From: an uncultured Collinsella sp.
GTDB lineage: Bacteria; Actinomycetota; Coriobacteriia; Coriobacteriales; Coriobacteriaceae
Direction: 5' to 3'
Assembly: GCA_934654765.1 (NCBI GenBank)
Contig: CAKUGX010000010.1
Location: forward strand, 1 to 31,130
DNA length: 31,130 bases
Within the stretch, counting starts at the first letter, position 1; each line of letters opens with the position of its first letter. Under the pieces are notes generated by a model. That model was not told the DNA's origin and made no database searches. It saw only the letters and a program-made list of their open reading frames with translations. The position numbers were made by a program, and so were the translations under genes. Positions 15,485-25,000 of this stretch are shown here, piece after piece.

Positions 15485-16036
15485 TTAGAACTTGACGGTC
15501 GGGGCCTGGCGGGCGGCTTCGGCGGCCTCGAAGCCCTGGCGCTCCTTAAACTGGAAGATGCCGGCAAAGATGACGGCCGGGAACGTCTGGATGGCGTTGT
15601 TGTAGCTGAGCACGCAGTCGTTGTAGCTCTGGCGTGCGTAGCTAATCTTGTTCTCAGTATCCTCGAGCGATGCCTGGAGCTGGGTAAAGTTGGTGTTTGC
15701 CTTAAGGTCGGGGTAGGACTCGGCAACGGCGAAGAGCTGGCGCAGGGCACCGGTCAGCACGTTGTCGGCTTCCATCTTGGCCTCGGGCGTGGTCGCCTTG
15801 ACGGCGGTGTTGCGCGCGCTGATTACGGCGGAGAGCGTCTCCTGCTCGTGCTTGGCGTAGCCCTTGACGGTCTCGACCAGGTTGGGGATCAGGTCGTTGC
15901 GACGCTGCAGCTGCGTGTCGATGTTCTGCCACGCGTTGTCGATGCGGTTGCGCTTGGTGACCATGTTGTTGTAGATGCCGGCGATGGCGCAGACAATCGC
16001 AATGACAACAACGATGCCGATGATGACGGTAATCAT
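15485..16036 (-). CDS. lemA: LemA-family membrane protein
   Basis: A 183-residue LemA-family protein, the usual length. Residues 2-22 form one hydrophobic helix (VIIGIVVVIAIVCAIAGI), followed by a long helical domain. This carries the family signature RNDLIPNLVETVKGYAKHEQ (46-65) and ISARNTAVKA, with a second conserved stretch LEDTENKISYARQSYND and a C-terminal FQFKERQGFEA. The function of LemA proteins is poorly known; they are membrane-associated helical-bundle proteins linked in some bacteria to envelope stress. GGAGA about 6 bases before the ATG supports the start. The usual companions (HtpX, TPM-domain proteins) are absent; a TetR regulator is divergent. Confidence 0.95.
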   Translation of the reverse strand: MITVIIGIVVVIAIVCAIAGIYNNMVTKRNRIDNAWQNIDTQLQRRNDLIPNLVETVKGYAKHEQETLSAVISARNTAVKATTPEAKMEADNVLTGALRQLFAVAESYPDLKANTNFTQLQASLEDTENKISYARQSYNDCVLSYNNAIQTFPAVIFAGIFQFKERQGFEAAEAARQAPTVKF

Positions 16037-16238
16037 GATGTCTCCGTTTCGAATGGCCGCGGCGGCATCCGCCAGCTGCCGTTGGTATAACGCTACTAGT
16101 ATACCCGCAACGTTTTGCCGTGCCGAACTTTCCGGTAAGCGTTATGTTTTCGGTAAGGTCGACCGCTCAGCGAGGGGCGGGGTACAGGTGTAAGATATGC
16201 GACAGATTAACGAGCGTTGTCTATGCCCTGAGGATGCG
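16037..16238. promoter_or_regulatory. Divergent region lemA / tetR with a direct repeat
   Basis: TTTCCGGTAAG (16129-16139) recurs as TTTTCGGTAAG (16147-16157) with an 18-base period, a possible pair of regulator half-sites. On the minus strand TATACT (16098-16103) may be the lemA -10. Plus-strand promoter boxes are not clear. Confidence 0.35.
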
Positions 16239-16829
16239 ATGCAGATGGACCTGCGCATTAAGAAAACCTATCGTGCCTTGTTCGATGCCTTTACCGAGCT
16301 GCTCGAAGAGCATCGTTTTGAGGACCTTACGGTTGCCATGCTGTGCGAGCGTGCCATGATTCGTCGCACGACGTTCTACAAGCACTTTCGCGATAAGAAC
16401 GATTACTTTGCCTTTTATGTCGATGAGCTTATGTCGGGGCTGCCGCAAAAGCGGACCGGTAAGGGGAGCGCGGTGTCGGCCGACGACGTACGCGTGCTTC
16501 GCCATGAGGTATTTGCCGACGCCATGGACATGATTCTGGCACATGAGCAGCTCATGGATAACATCCTAGAGAGCAGTATGTCGGGCATGCTGACCAGCAT
16601 GATTTGCGACCGCATTGCCCACTCCATTCGCGAGCGCGTGATGAGCACGCTTGACGAGGGCGCCTTGGCCCCTGTGTCGCTCGAGACGACATCGGAGTTT
16701 ATCGCCGGCGGCATTATTCGACTGTTCACAAAGTGGTGGGAATCGGGTCACGATCTTGAGAGTCGACCCGAGATTGCCGACGTGGTCGATGCGCTGTTTG
16801 AGCGGACCATGACGCCGGTACATCACTAA
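16239..16829 (+). CDS. TetR-family transcriptional regulator
   Basis: About 196 residues. An N-terminal TetR DNA-binding domain reads IKKTYRALFDAFTELLEEHRFEDLTV (helix 1 onward), with the helix-turn-helix AMLCERAMIRRTTFYKHFRDKNDYF. The C-terminal domain has SEFIAGGIIRLFTKWWESG, the pattern of the DhaS-like (TetR_C_8-type) group, seen in regulators of small-molecule metabolism. I chose the ATG at 16239, which follows TGAGGATGCG and gives MQMDLRIKKTY, as in relatives. An in-frame ATG at 16197 preceded by AGGTG would add 14 residues and cannot be excluded. It is divergent from lemA. Its stop is only 3 bases from the 3' end of the oppositely oriented tRNA gene. Confidence 0.9.
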   Translation: MQMDLRIKKTYRALFDAFTELLEEHRFEDLTVAMLCERAMIRRTTFYKHFRDKNDYFAFYVDELMSGLPQKRTGKGSAVSADDVRVLRHEVFADAMDMILAHEQLMDNILESSMSGMLTSMICDRIAHSIRERVMSTLDEGALAPVSLETTSEFIAGGIIRLFTKWWESGHDLESRPEIADVVDALFERTMTPVHH

Positions 16830-16832
16830 GAG

Positions 16833-16922
16833 TGGCGGAGAGAGGGGGATTCGAACCCCCGGAACGCTCTCGCGCTCAACGGTTTTCAAGACCGCCGCAT
16901 TCAACCGCTCTGCCATCTCTCC
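16833..16922 (-). tRNA. tRNA-Ser, anticodon TGA
   Basis: Read on the minus strand, the gene begins GGAGAGATGGCAGAGCGG and ends TCTCTCCGCCA, so the 7-bp acceptor stem is perfect and CCA is encoded. The anticodon loop CTTGAAA gives anticodon TGA (plus-strand TCA at 16886-16888). A long variable arm (about GAGCGCGAGAGCGTTC) marks it as class II serine. The T-loop GGTTCGAATCC is canonical. TATCAT at 16933-16938 on the minus strand is a likely -10. Confidence 0.97.
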
Positions 16923-16973
16923 GTGAGTCGTAATGATAGCATCGTTTTGAATTTGCAACAGGGAAGGCGAACG

Positions 16974-18749
16974 ATGACGATCACCGAAATCGACGAGAAG
17001 TTCATGCGCGAGGCGCTGGCTGAGGCGCGCGCTGCCGCGGCGGTGGGCGAGGTGCCCATTGGTGCCGTGGTGGTGTGCGCGGGCGAGATCGTCGCGCGGG
17101 CGCACAATCGTCGCGAGCTCGATCAAGACCCTTCGGCGCATGCTGAGTTTGCGGCGTTGAGTGCTGCCGCTCAGGCGCTCGGCCGTTGGCGCCTTTCCGA
17201 CTGCACCGTCTATGTGACGCTCGAGCCCTGCTGCATGTGCGCGGGCCTTATGGTCAACGCGCGCGTGGGGCGCTGCGTGTATGGCGCGGCCGATGCCAAG
17301 GCGGGCGCGCTGGGCTCGCTATACGACCTCAATGCCGATTCGCGCCTGAATCATCGCTTTAATGTGACGGCCGGCGTGCTGGCGGACGAGTGTCGCGCGG
17401 TGCTGAGTAGCTATTTTGCCGGTTTGCGTGGTGTGGATAGTTGCGGCTGTGGATCCGATCTTGAAGCGCACGCCGCTCATGCCGCAGCGCTGGCTGATGC
17501 TGACGAGGTTGCTGGTGCGGCGCTCGACTTTGGCCCTGTGCAGCGCCGACCGCGTCGCGTGCTGCTGGCGATCGACTCCTTTAAGGGCAGCGTGTCGAGT
17601 GCGCAGGCGGAGTCGGCGGTTGCCGAGGGCGTTCGCCGCGTGTGGCCCGATGCCGAGGTTGGCACGCTGCCGCTGGCGGATGGTGGCGAGGGAACGCTCG
17701 ATGCCGTTGCCGCATGCGGCGGCGAGATCGTGACTTGCGAAGTGGCAGGGCCTCTGCACGAGCACGTGTCTGCCCGGATGCTGCTGGATACCGAGCGCGA
17801 ATCGGCTGTTATTGAGATGGCCGAGGCTGCGGGCATTGGGTATTCGCCCTGCACGGAGTCGGCGGCACTGGCAGCCTCGACCTATGGCGTGGGCGAGCTT
17901 ATGCTTCGCGCGGTTCGCGCGCGGGCGAAGACTCTATATATAGGACTGGGCGGCAGTGCCACCAACGATGGTGGTGCCGGCATGCTACAAGCGTTGGGCG
18001 CGCGTCTTGTCGACGACCGTGGCTGCGATATTGCGCCGGGGCTTGCGGGCCTTGAGCAAGTGGCCGGTGTTGATCTGGTGCCGGCGGTGCGGGCGTTGGA
18101 TGGCGTGCGCATCGTCGTGCTTTCCGATGTCGAGAATCCGCTTGTGGGACGTCGTGGCGCGCTGGCGGTGTTCGGCGGGCAGAAGGGCCTGCCGACGGGC
18201 GACGCCGAGGTGCTGCGCAAGTACGACAGTTGGATGGTCGGCTACGGCCGCCTGCTCGATGCGGCGATTGCCGAGGTACGGACCCAGGGGTTGCTGCGTG
18301 TGCCCGAGGGCGCGCGGACATTTGGCTCGGTACTCGGCGTGCCCGGCGCGGGCGCTGCCGGTGGGCTGGGGGCTGCCTTGTTGGCACTTGGCGCCGAGCT
18401 GCGCTCGGGCGTGGAGACGGTACTCGACCTTGTGGGATTTGACGAGCGCGTGCGCGATGTGGACCTGGTCATAACGGGCGAGGGCAACATGGACGAGCAG
18501 TCCGCTGCCGGCAAGGCTCCGGTGGGCGTGGCGCGTCGCGCCAAGCGATACGGCAAGCCGGTGGCTGCCGTCGTGGGTGGTCGTGCTGACAACCTGAACA
18601 CGGTGTACGAGCAAGGTATCGACTTAGTGCTGCCCATCTGCCGAAAGCCCATGCCCCTCGACCAAGCACTCGATCCGCAGGAAGCCACAGCCAACCTCAT
18701 CTGCGCCGGCGAGTCAGCCGCCCAAGCCTACGACCTCGCTCGCATCTAA
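16974..18749 (+). CDS. Fusion: tRNA adenosine(34) deaminase TadA - glycerate kinase
   Basis: One 591-residue frame joins two enzymes. Residues 1-155 are TadA, which converts A34 to inosine in tRNA-Arg(ACG). The zinc ligands are His56 (HAE, Glu58 the proton shuttle), Cys86 and Cys89 (EPCCMC). The linker of about 35 residues (157-190) is Ala-rich with a CGCG patch. Residues 195-591 are a full glycerate kinase of the GarK/GlxK family, with AIDSFKGSVSS (199-209), LADGGEGT, GLGGSATNDGGAGM and TGEGNMDEQ, making phosphoglycerate from glycerate and ATP. The ATG at 16974 has GAAGG upstream; an in-frame GTG at 16923 abuts the tRNA gene and is rejected. I see no interior stop or clear frameshift. The two activities have no known link; both domains look intact. 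Confidence 0.88.
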   Translation: MTITEIDEKFMREALAEARAAAAVGEVPIGAVVVCAGEIVARAHNRRELDQDPSAHAEFAALSAAAQALGRWRLSDCTVYVTLEPCCMCAGLMVNARVGRCVYGAADAKAGALGSLYDLNADSRLNHRFNVTAGVLADECRAVLSSYFAGLRGVDSCGCGSDLEAHAAHAAALADADEVAGAALDFGPVQRRPRRVLLAIDSFKGSVSSAQAESAVAEGVRRVWPDAEVGTLPLADGGEGTLDAVAACGGEIVTCEVAGPLHEHVSARMLLDTERESAVIEMAEAAGIGYSPCTESAALAASTYGVGELMLRAVRARAKTLYIGLGGSATNDGGAGMLQALGARLVDDRGCDIAPGLAGLEQVAGVDLVPAVRALDGVRIVVLSDVENPLVGRRGALAVFGGQKGLPTGDAEVLRKYDSWMVGYGRLLDAAIAEVRTQGLLRVPEGARTFGSVLGVPGAGAAGGLGAALLALGAELRSGVETVLDLVGFDERVRDVDLVITGEGNMDEQSAAGKAPVGVARRAKRYGKPVAAVVGGRADNLNTVYEQGIDLVLPICRKPMPLDQALDPQEATANLICAGESAAQAYDLARI

Positions 18750-18764
18750 AACGCATCCCCCGAT

Positions 18765-18833
18765 AAGTTGCGGTGAAATAGTTCCTGTTTTTGCGGCCTG
18801 AGCAGCCAAACAGGAACTATTCCACCGCAACTT
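18765..18833. repeat. Long hairpin, 26-bp arms
   Basis: 18765-18790 pairs with 18808-18833 at 25 positions plus one G-U (core GTTCCTGTTT / AAACAGGAAC). The 17-base loop can itself form a short GGC/GCC stem. No terminal T-run. It starts 15 bases after the TadA-glycerate kinase stop, so it can act as a 3' end structure, but the very long AT-containing stem is unlike a typical terminator. Confidence 0.75.
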
Positions 18834-18935
18834 CGACCAGTCATTTTGGGACGGGCTGTTTTAGCTACCTTGCGTGGCGCGAATGGTTCGATTTTGAGCC
18901 TGAGTTGCAACCTGATGGGCGATTTCGGGTCACCC

Positions 18936-18950
18936 AAATTGCTACAATTT
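18936..18950. promoter_or_regulatory. Palindrome over a possible -10 upstream of the adhesin gene
   Basis: AAATTG-CTA-CAATTT is a perfect 6+3+6 palindrome and contains an extended -10-like TGCTACAAT (18940-18948). GGGTCA (18927-18932) and TGACCC (18965-18970) form a wider inverted repeat around it. No good -35 is visible. It may be a regulator site or an upstream weak promoter. Confidence 0.4.
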
Positions 18951-18973
18951 TAAGTATATAGCGATGACCCACC

Positions 18974-19004
18974 TTGCGTTTCTGCGCGGGGGGGGGCGTA
19001 TATT
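18974..19004 (+). promoter_or_regulatory. Candidate adhesin promoter with a G9 tract in its spacer
   Basis: TTGCGT (18974-18979) and TATATT (18999-19004) are separated by 19 bases that include nine consecutive G (18988-18996). Two fewer G would give the optimal 17-base spacer. Transcription would start near 19011, leaving a leader of about 67 bases. The remaining sequence between 18834 and 19077 shows no other coding potential. Confidence 0.5.
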
Positions 19005-19077
19005 TGCATCGATGGGGACGACGACACACATATAGCGAGCCACTGCTTGCCGTCCTCATGGATTGGGGAGGGCCTTC

Positions 19078-22000
19078 ATGAATCGCGTATGTGCGAGAGC
19101 TCAAGAAAAGCTGAAGCCTTTTGGCGAAAAAACCAATACAGTCAAGCGCGCTCTAAGGGTTTTGACCGTTCCGCTGGCGGCGTGCGCTCTCTTGTTTGGT
19201 GCGACGAGTGCGTCGGCTGCCGTGAGTGACTACACCGTGCAAACGGTGAATCCTACCGGCACCACGGTCAACCTGTTCGACTACTGGGTTGTCGATGGCG
19301 ATAACGATAGCTCGAAGAACATAAACAACGACAACAAGAATAACAACACCGGTATCAATAAAGACCATCAGCTCAAGTTCAATGGTGGCGCCGGCACGGG
19401 CATTAACAGGTGGACGGGCAAAAGCGCCATCAATGGCTATGGACGCCTTTCGTTTGTGAAGAACACGCTGGTAAATGGTTATCCAGCGATTGATGCCGGT
19501 ACCTACACCTCCTATAACACGAGTGGTACGTACACCGATGAGTCGCTGGCTTATCTCTTTAACAACGCCAGCCAGGCAAATGGTAGGCAGAACGGCAAAG
19601 CCGTCTACAACAACGTGAAAGGCCTCTTCCAGCTCAAGGATGGCTATTACGTTTACGACTCCTACGGCTCCAAAGAAGGCAACTATGCCGTGTATAACTC
19701 CACAACGAACTCCTTTGACGTCTACGATAAAGCGGGCGTATATAAGGGCGATACGAGTAGCGAAACCAATCTGGGTCAGTTCTTCCCCTTTGACTCGGCT
19801 AAAAAGGTTTTTACCGAGTCGGGTAAAAACCTCTCCCCTATAGGAATAACGGACGGAGAGAACGATAAGCTCAACCATCACTTTGGCATGTCCATGACCA
19901 CGGAGTTTGTCCAGCCGACGGACGGCAAGACCACCGATGGCAAGGAAATGGTCTTTGAGTTCTCGGGCGACGACGACGTCTGGGTGTACATCGACGGCGT
20001 GCTCGTGGGCGACCTGGGCGGCATTCACGAGAAAGCGACGCTTGATATCAACTTTGCTACCGGTGTGGTGCGCGTTGGCCATATTGACGGTGCAAATGGT
20101 TCACCAAAGTATTTTCCGGATACTACCATCAAAGCGATGTTCGACGCCGCCGGTGCAGATACCACCAACTTTTCCGGCAACACCTTCAGCAACAGCACCA
20201 AACACTCCCTGAGCTTCTTCTATCTGGAACGCGGCGCGGGCGCATCGAATATGTCGCTCAAGTTCAACCTCACCACGCTGCCGTCGTCTGAGGTTGAGAA
20301 GGTCAACCAGAACGGCGAGGCGGTCCAGGGCGCAACCTTCGCGCTGTATCGGTCCAATGCCGACTGGAATGAGCAGGGCGAGGCTATCGCCCAGGGCACG
20401 ACGGACAGCAATGGCCAGCTGGTGCTTCTGAAGCCGGACCGTTCCGTTCTATCCTTTGACGAAGAGCACAGCACCCATCAGTGCGATTACTTTGTACTCA
20501 AAGAGGTTGGCCTGCCGGCGGGATACCGCTCGAGCCTGACCTCGTCGACCACCGCAACGCCAGGTGAGCTGCACCTGCAGTACAAGCCAGCTGCGGCGAG
20601 TGGCTCGGGTGGTGTGGTGGTCGCACCGCAAACGACGGTCAAAACAGCGGATGACAACACATGGACGGGTAGCCGTATGTGGCTGAACGGCGGGTACCTG
20701 GCTGCCAAAGAGACCATCTCTCTGACCCAAACTACTAGAGACAATAAGAACAACCCCATCAACTCGGGTACGACCTTTGCCGTCGTGCTCAAGCGTACCG
20801 ATAAGAGCAAGAAAGACACGGACGTAAACGCCTGGACGGCGGTCACGGGCAATCCGCTCGATGGCTATGCGCTGTGCTCCGAACACGGCATTGCCGGCGC
20901 GGTTGAGGCCGCCCAGTCAAAGGACACGAGCGTTTTTGCCGTTAACACCAGGGGCGACTATGAGGTAACGGTTAGGTCGCTGCCCGGCGATATCGAGAAG
21001 TACGCTGCCATGATGGAGGACAAGTCGAATGCCGACTATACCGTGGCGGTGTATCACACCACGGCGTCGTCTCTGGCAGAGGCAACCACGGAGAACACCT
21101 CTATGGTTGAATACCAGTCGATAAACAGGCAGTTCTCAACCGTGATCCACCTTACGAACGTTCAGAACCGTCTGTTTGTACAGAAGGTCGATGACTTGGG
21201 CAAGCCTGTGAACGGCGCGACGTTTGATCTGTACAAGGCCGAGGACGTTACCGGCAATAGCCCTAAAACCTATGCCATTAAATCGGGTGCCGAGCCGTAT
21301 GACACCGTGCAGGCAAACGGCATGACCTATCCGTATGACATTGAGGGCGCCGCATGCTTCCCGCTCGATTCGACAAAGCAAAAGCCCCTTATCAAGGGTA
21401 CGTACTACCTGCGTGAGTCTGTAAGCCCGGATGGCTATGAGATTAACAACACCATCACCAAGGTGATCGTGGACGATTCGGGCGTGTACGTGGATGCTGG
21501 CGAGGAGAACGACGGCGTGCGCAGCATGAGCGGCCCGGGCTCGCTGATTGCCTCGTTGGCGCAATTTGGCTCGCCCGGTTCCATCGATAACACGCTTACG
21601 CACATTAAGGGCAAGCTGCAGAGCGCGACTAATACAGATGACAAGGGTAACCTGGCGTGGGCCCAGACGAGCACTGCCAAGGGGGTGACGCCAACTCTTG
21701 CGGACGGCCTCATGCACATGCGCTACGAGGAGAAGACGCAGGGTACCAAGACAGTTTTGCGCTATGTCGAGGACGGTGGCACCCGCAACGGCCAGCTGGC
21801 GATTATCTATGCCGACACGGGCATCAACCGCATGGCCCTCTATCAAGACGATGACGCCACCAATGGCACTGACCTGGGCACGCTCCAGCTCAACCATCTC
21901 TTTACCACGGCAACGGCTGTGCAGTATACCGACCGTCGTGTGGCACGTCTGCAAGTGACCAAGACCGTGACGGCGGACAACGGCCTTACCGCGCCTACCA

Positions 22001-25000
22001 AGGATGCGAAGGGCGAAGACCTGACGTTTACGTTTAAGTTCACCCTGCCGGATTCCGAGAAGGGCTACGAGGCGCGTGTGTTCGACGCGGACGGCAAGCC
22101 CGCAGGCACGTCCTTTACGCTCAAGAACGGCGACGCCCATTCCATCAAGGCCGGCGAGACCATTCGCGTATACGACCTTATGCAGGGCGACAAGTATAGC
22201 GTGAGCGAGCTCACCACCAAGGGCGAGGAGTCCAACGGCAACGTGCTGGCGAGCATCGTTAACACCGTGACCGGCTCTGCCGATGAGTCGGTGCTTCCGG
22301 CTGGCTTTAGGCTCGTGAGCCGCAAAGCCGGCGGCGTGGAGCAGTCCGGAGCCGGCAACGCCATCGAGGGCACGATTGCTGCGCTCGTGGACGGAAACAT
22401 TCCCGAGAGCAACAAGCTTGAGTTCACCAACAACTACAGCGCCAATCGCGTAACGCTCGACGCCCAGAGTGGCCTGAGAGCCAACAAGGTACTCAAGGGC
22501 CGCAATTGGGCCGATGGCGATACCTTTACCGCGCAGCTTACAGCCGAGGACAGCGTCCCTATGCCCGAGGGCGCCAGGAGCAAAGTGGCGACGGTCGAGC
22601 TCACCATGAAAGCCCAGACGGCAACATTTGGCGACATCACCTATGACAAGCCGGGCACGTACGCCTATACCATCAAGGAGGTTATCCCCGGTTCCGATGC
22701 CAGGGCAGACGGCATAAGCTATTCTGCCGCCTCCTATACCGCGACGGTTGTGGTGGAGGACAACCATGCCGGTGCTCTTGTCGTTAAGAGTGTGAAGGTG
22801 ATGCAGGAGTGCAACGATGCAGGCGTCGAGACTAAGAAGGAGATTGCCGATAAGGTAGCGACCTTCACCAACCGTTATGACGAGCATGAGAAGAACATCA
22901 TCATCCATGCTCAAAAGAACCTGACCGACAACGCCGGGACCTTCCCGCGTTCCCAGAACGCCTTTAGCTTTGAGCTCAAGGGTGTGGGCGGCTATGCGGA
23001 TGCCGACGCAACGTTCAGCCCCGATACGTTCGACAAGAACATCAAGGCTCCCATGCCTCAGGGCGCCGAGGGCAACACCGCGACCGTGGGCAACAACGCC
23101 GATGGTACGGTGACGTGGCCGGCGATCTCCTATACCGCCAAGGCGGATGCGGGACGCGCCTACGTGTACAAGTTCGCTGAGAATCCCGGCAGTGTCGCGG
23201 GTATGGCCTACGACACATCGGTCTATTACGCCGTGGTGCGCAACGCCAAGAAGGGTGCTGGCATCGAGACCTCGATCGAGTACTACAAGGCCGCGACAGA
23301 CGGCTCGGTAAGGCAGCTGGACACGAACGCCGTGCCTTCCTTTACCAATATATATAGCGTGGAGCCCACGAGCGTGACCCTGCAGGGCCAAAAGACCCTG
23401 AGCGGCCGCGACTGGAACCAGGGCGAGAACTACACCTTCAACCTTACCGCCGCTGCGGATGATGCCAGCACGACCGGTTTGAGCAAGACCACAAAGCAGG
23501 CAGTAACGGATGGTGCCGTTGCCATTAACACCGACCGGGCTACTGCCGGCGCGCCCGAGTCGGGACGCGTGGCCTCGTTTGCCTTTGGCACTGAAGCCGC
23601 CCCGACCGTGACGTTCAACCGCGCGGGCACCTTTAGCTTTAATATCACTGAGGACACCGCGCAGGATAGCCAAGCGAGCATGTACATGGACAAGCACACT
23701 GCGCGCGCGACCGTCGTGGTGACCGATCTGGACAAGGGCACCCACACGGGCAAGCTGCGCGTGTCGAGCGTGACCTACACCAACACCGACGCCTCCGATG
23801 CGGATAAGGCCGTAACCGATAAGGCTGCCTTTACCAACGCATACCATGCGTCGGGCACCTTTGGCGGCGTGACGGTGAGCAAGACCCTTCAGGGCCGCGC
23901 CTCCACGGCGGGCCAGTTTACCTTTGCCGTGACGGGCCTTTGGTACAACGGCGTCCAGACGTCGGTCGATGGCGCCGAGGCCAATCTGTCCAATAAGGCG
24001 GCGGAGGCTGGCGTGTCCGGCGCCGTGGTGGGCACGAACGGGGCGGAGAAGCTCTTTGCTCGTACGATCACCGAGCAGGATCTGGGCCATACGTTTGCCT
24101 ATCGCATCCACGAGAACCAGCCTGCTACTGCTGCCGGCTACACCTATGACACCGGCTACACCGGCGATGCAATCGTGCTCGTTAAGGTTCTTGCGCGTGG
24201 CAACGACCCTGCCAAGCTCTACACCGTGACGACCGTGCTCAAGGGTGCGGGCGTGACGGAGCTGCTGGGCGATGGCGCCAATGCGAGCGCGTTGACGGAC
24301 GAGAAGATTGCCGAGCTTGATCGGGATCCGAATACCTATGTGCAACAGTACGATGCAAGTGAGGCCGGTACCACAACGCCCGCCGTATCGTTTGTGAACC
24401 GTTATGCGGCAAGCCTCGACTATGGCGCCGCTGGCGGCCTGCAGATCGAGAAGACGCTGACGTATCCCAAGGACGCGACGGTGTTTGGCTCGCCCAAGAG
24501 TACGTTCCGCTATATCGTCAAGCCCGCCGATGAGACATCTGCCAAGAAGGTCGGCATTACCATGGACGGCAAGGTCTTTGAGACCGCAAACGTCGAGGCC
24601 AATGTTCCCAAGACCGTGAGCTTGGTTCCTGCGCGCGGGCTGACTTTCACTCAGAATGATGCCGGCAAGACGTTTACCTATACCGTGGCCGAGATTGACG
24701 ACAAGGCGACGGGCTATACATACGACAAGACGGTCCATACGGTTAAGGCTGTCGTGGCGGACAACGGCGACGGCACGCTCAGGGTCACGACATCGGTAAG
24801 CAAGACAGTTGATGGCAAGGACGAGCTCGAGGGTCAGTGGATCTACCCCTCGGATGCAACGTCCACCGGCGTCGCGACGGTCAAATTCAAGAACACCTAT
24901 ATGGTCACCGAGGCAGCGACCTACACCCCGTCCGTGACGAAGGTGGTTGCCGGCCGCGATGCTGAGGGCAAGTTCACCTTTGCCATGACCGCGGCTGACG

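Noticed and set aside
16923..16973. Longer N-terminus of the TadA-glycerate kinase fusion from GTG 16923
   Set aside because: The GTG is directly next to the tRNA gene and has no ribosome site; the ATG at 16974 has one and fits TadA family starts.
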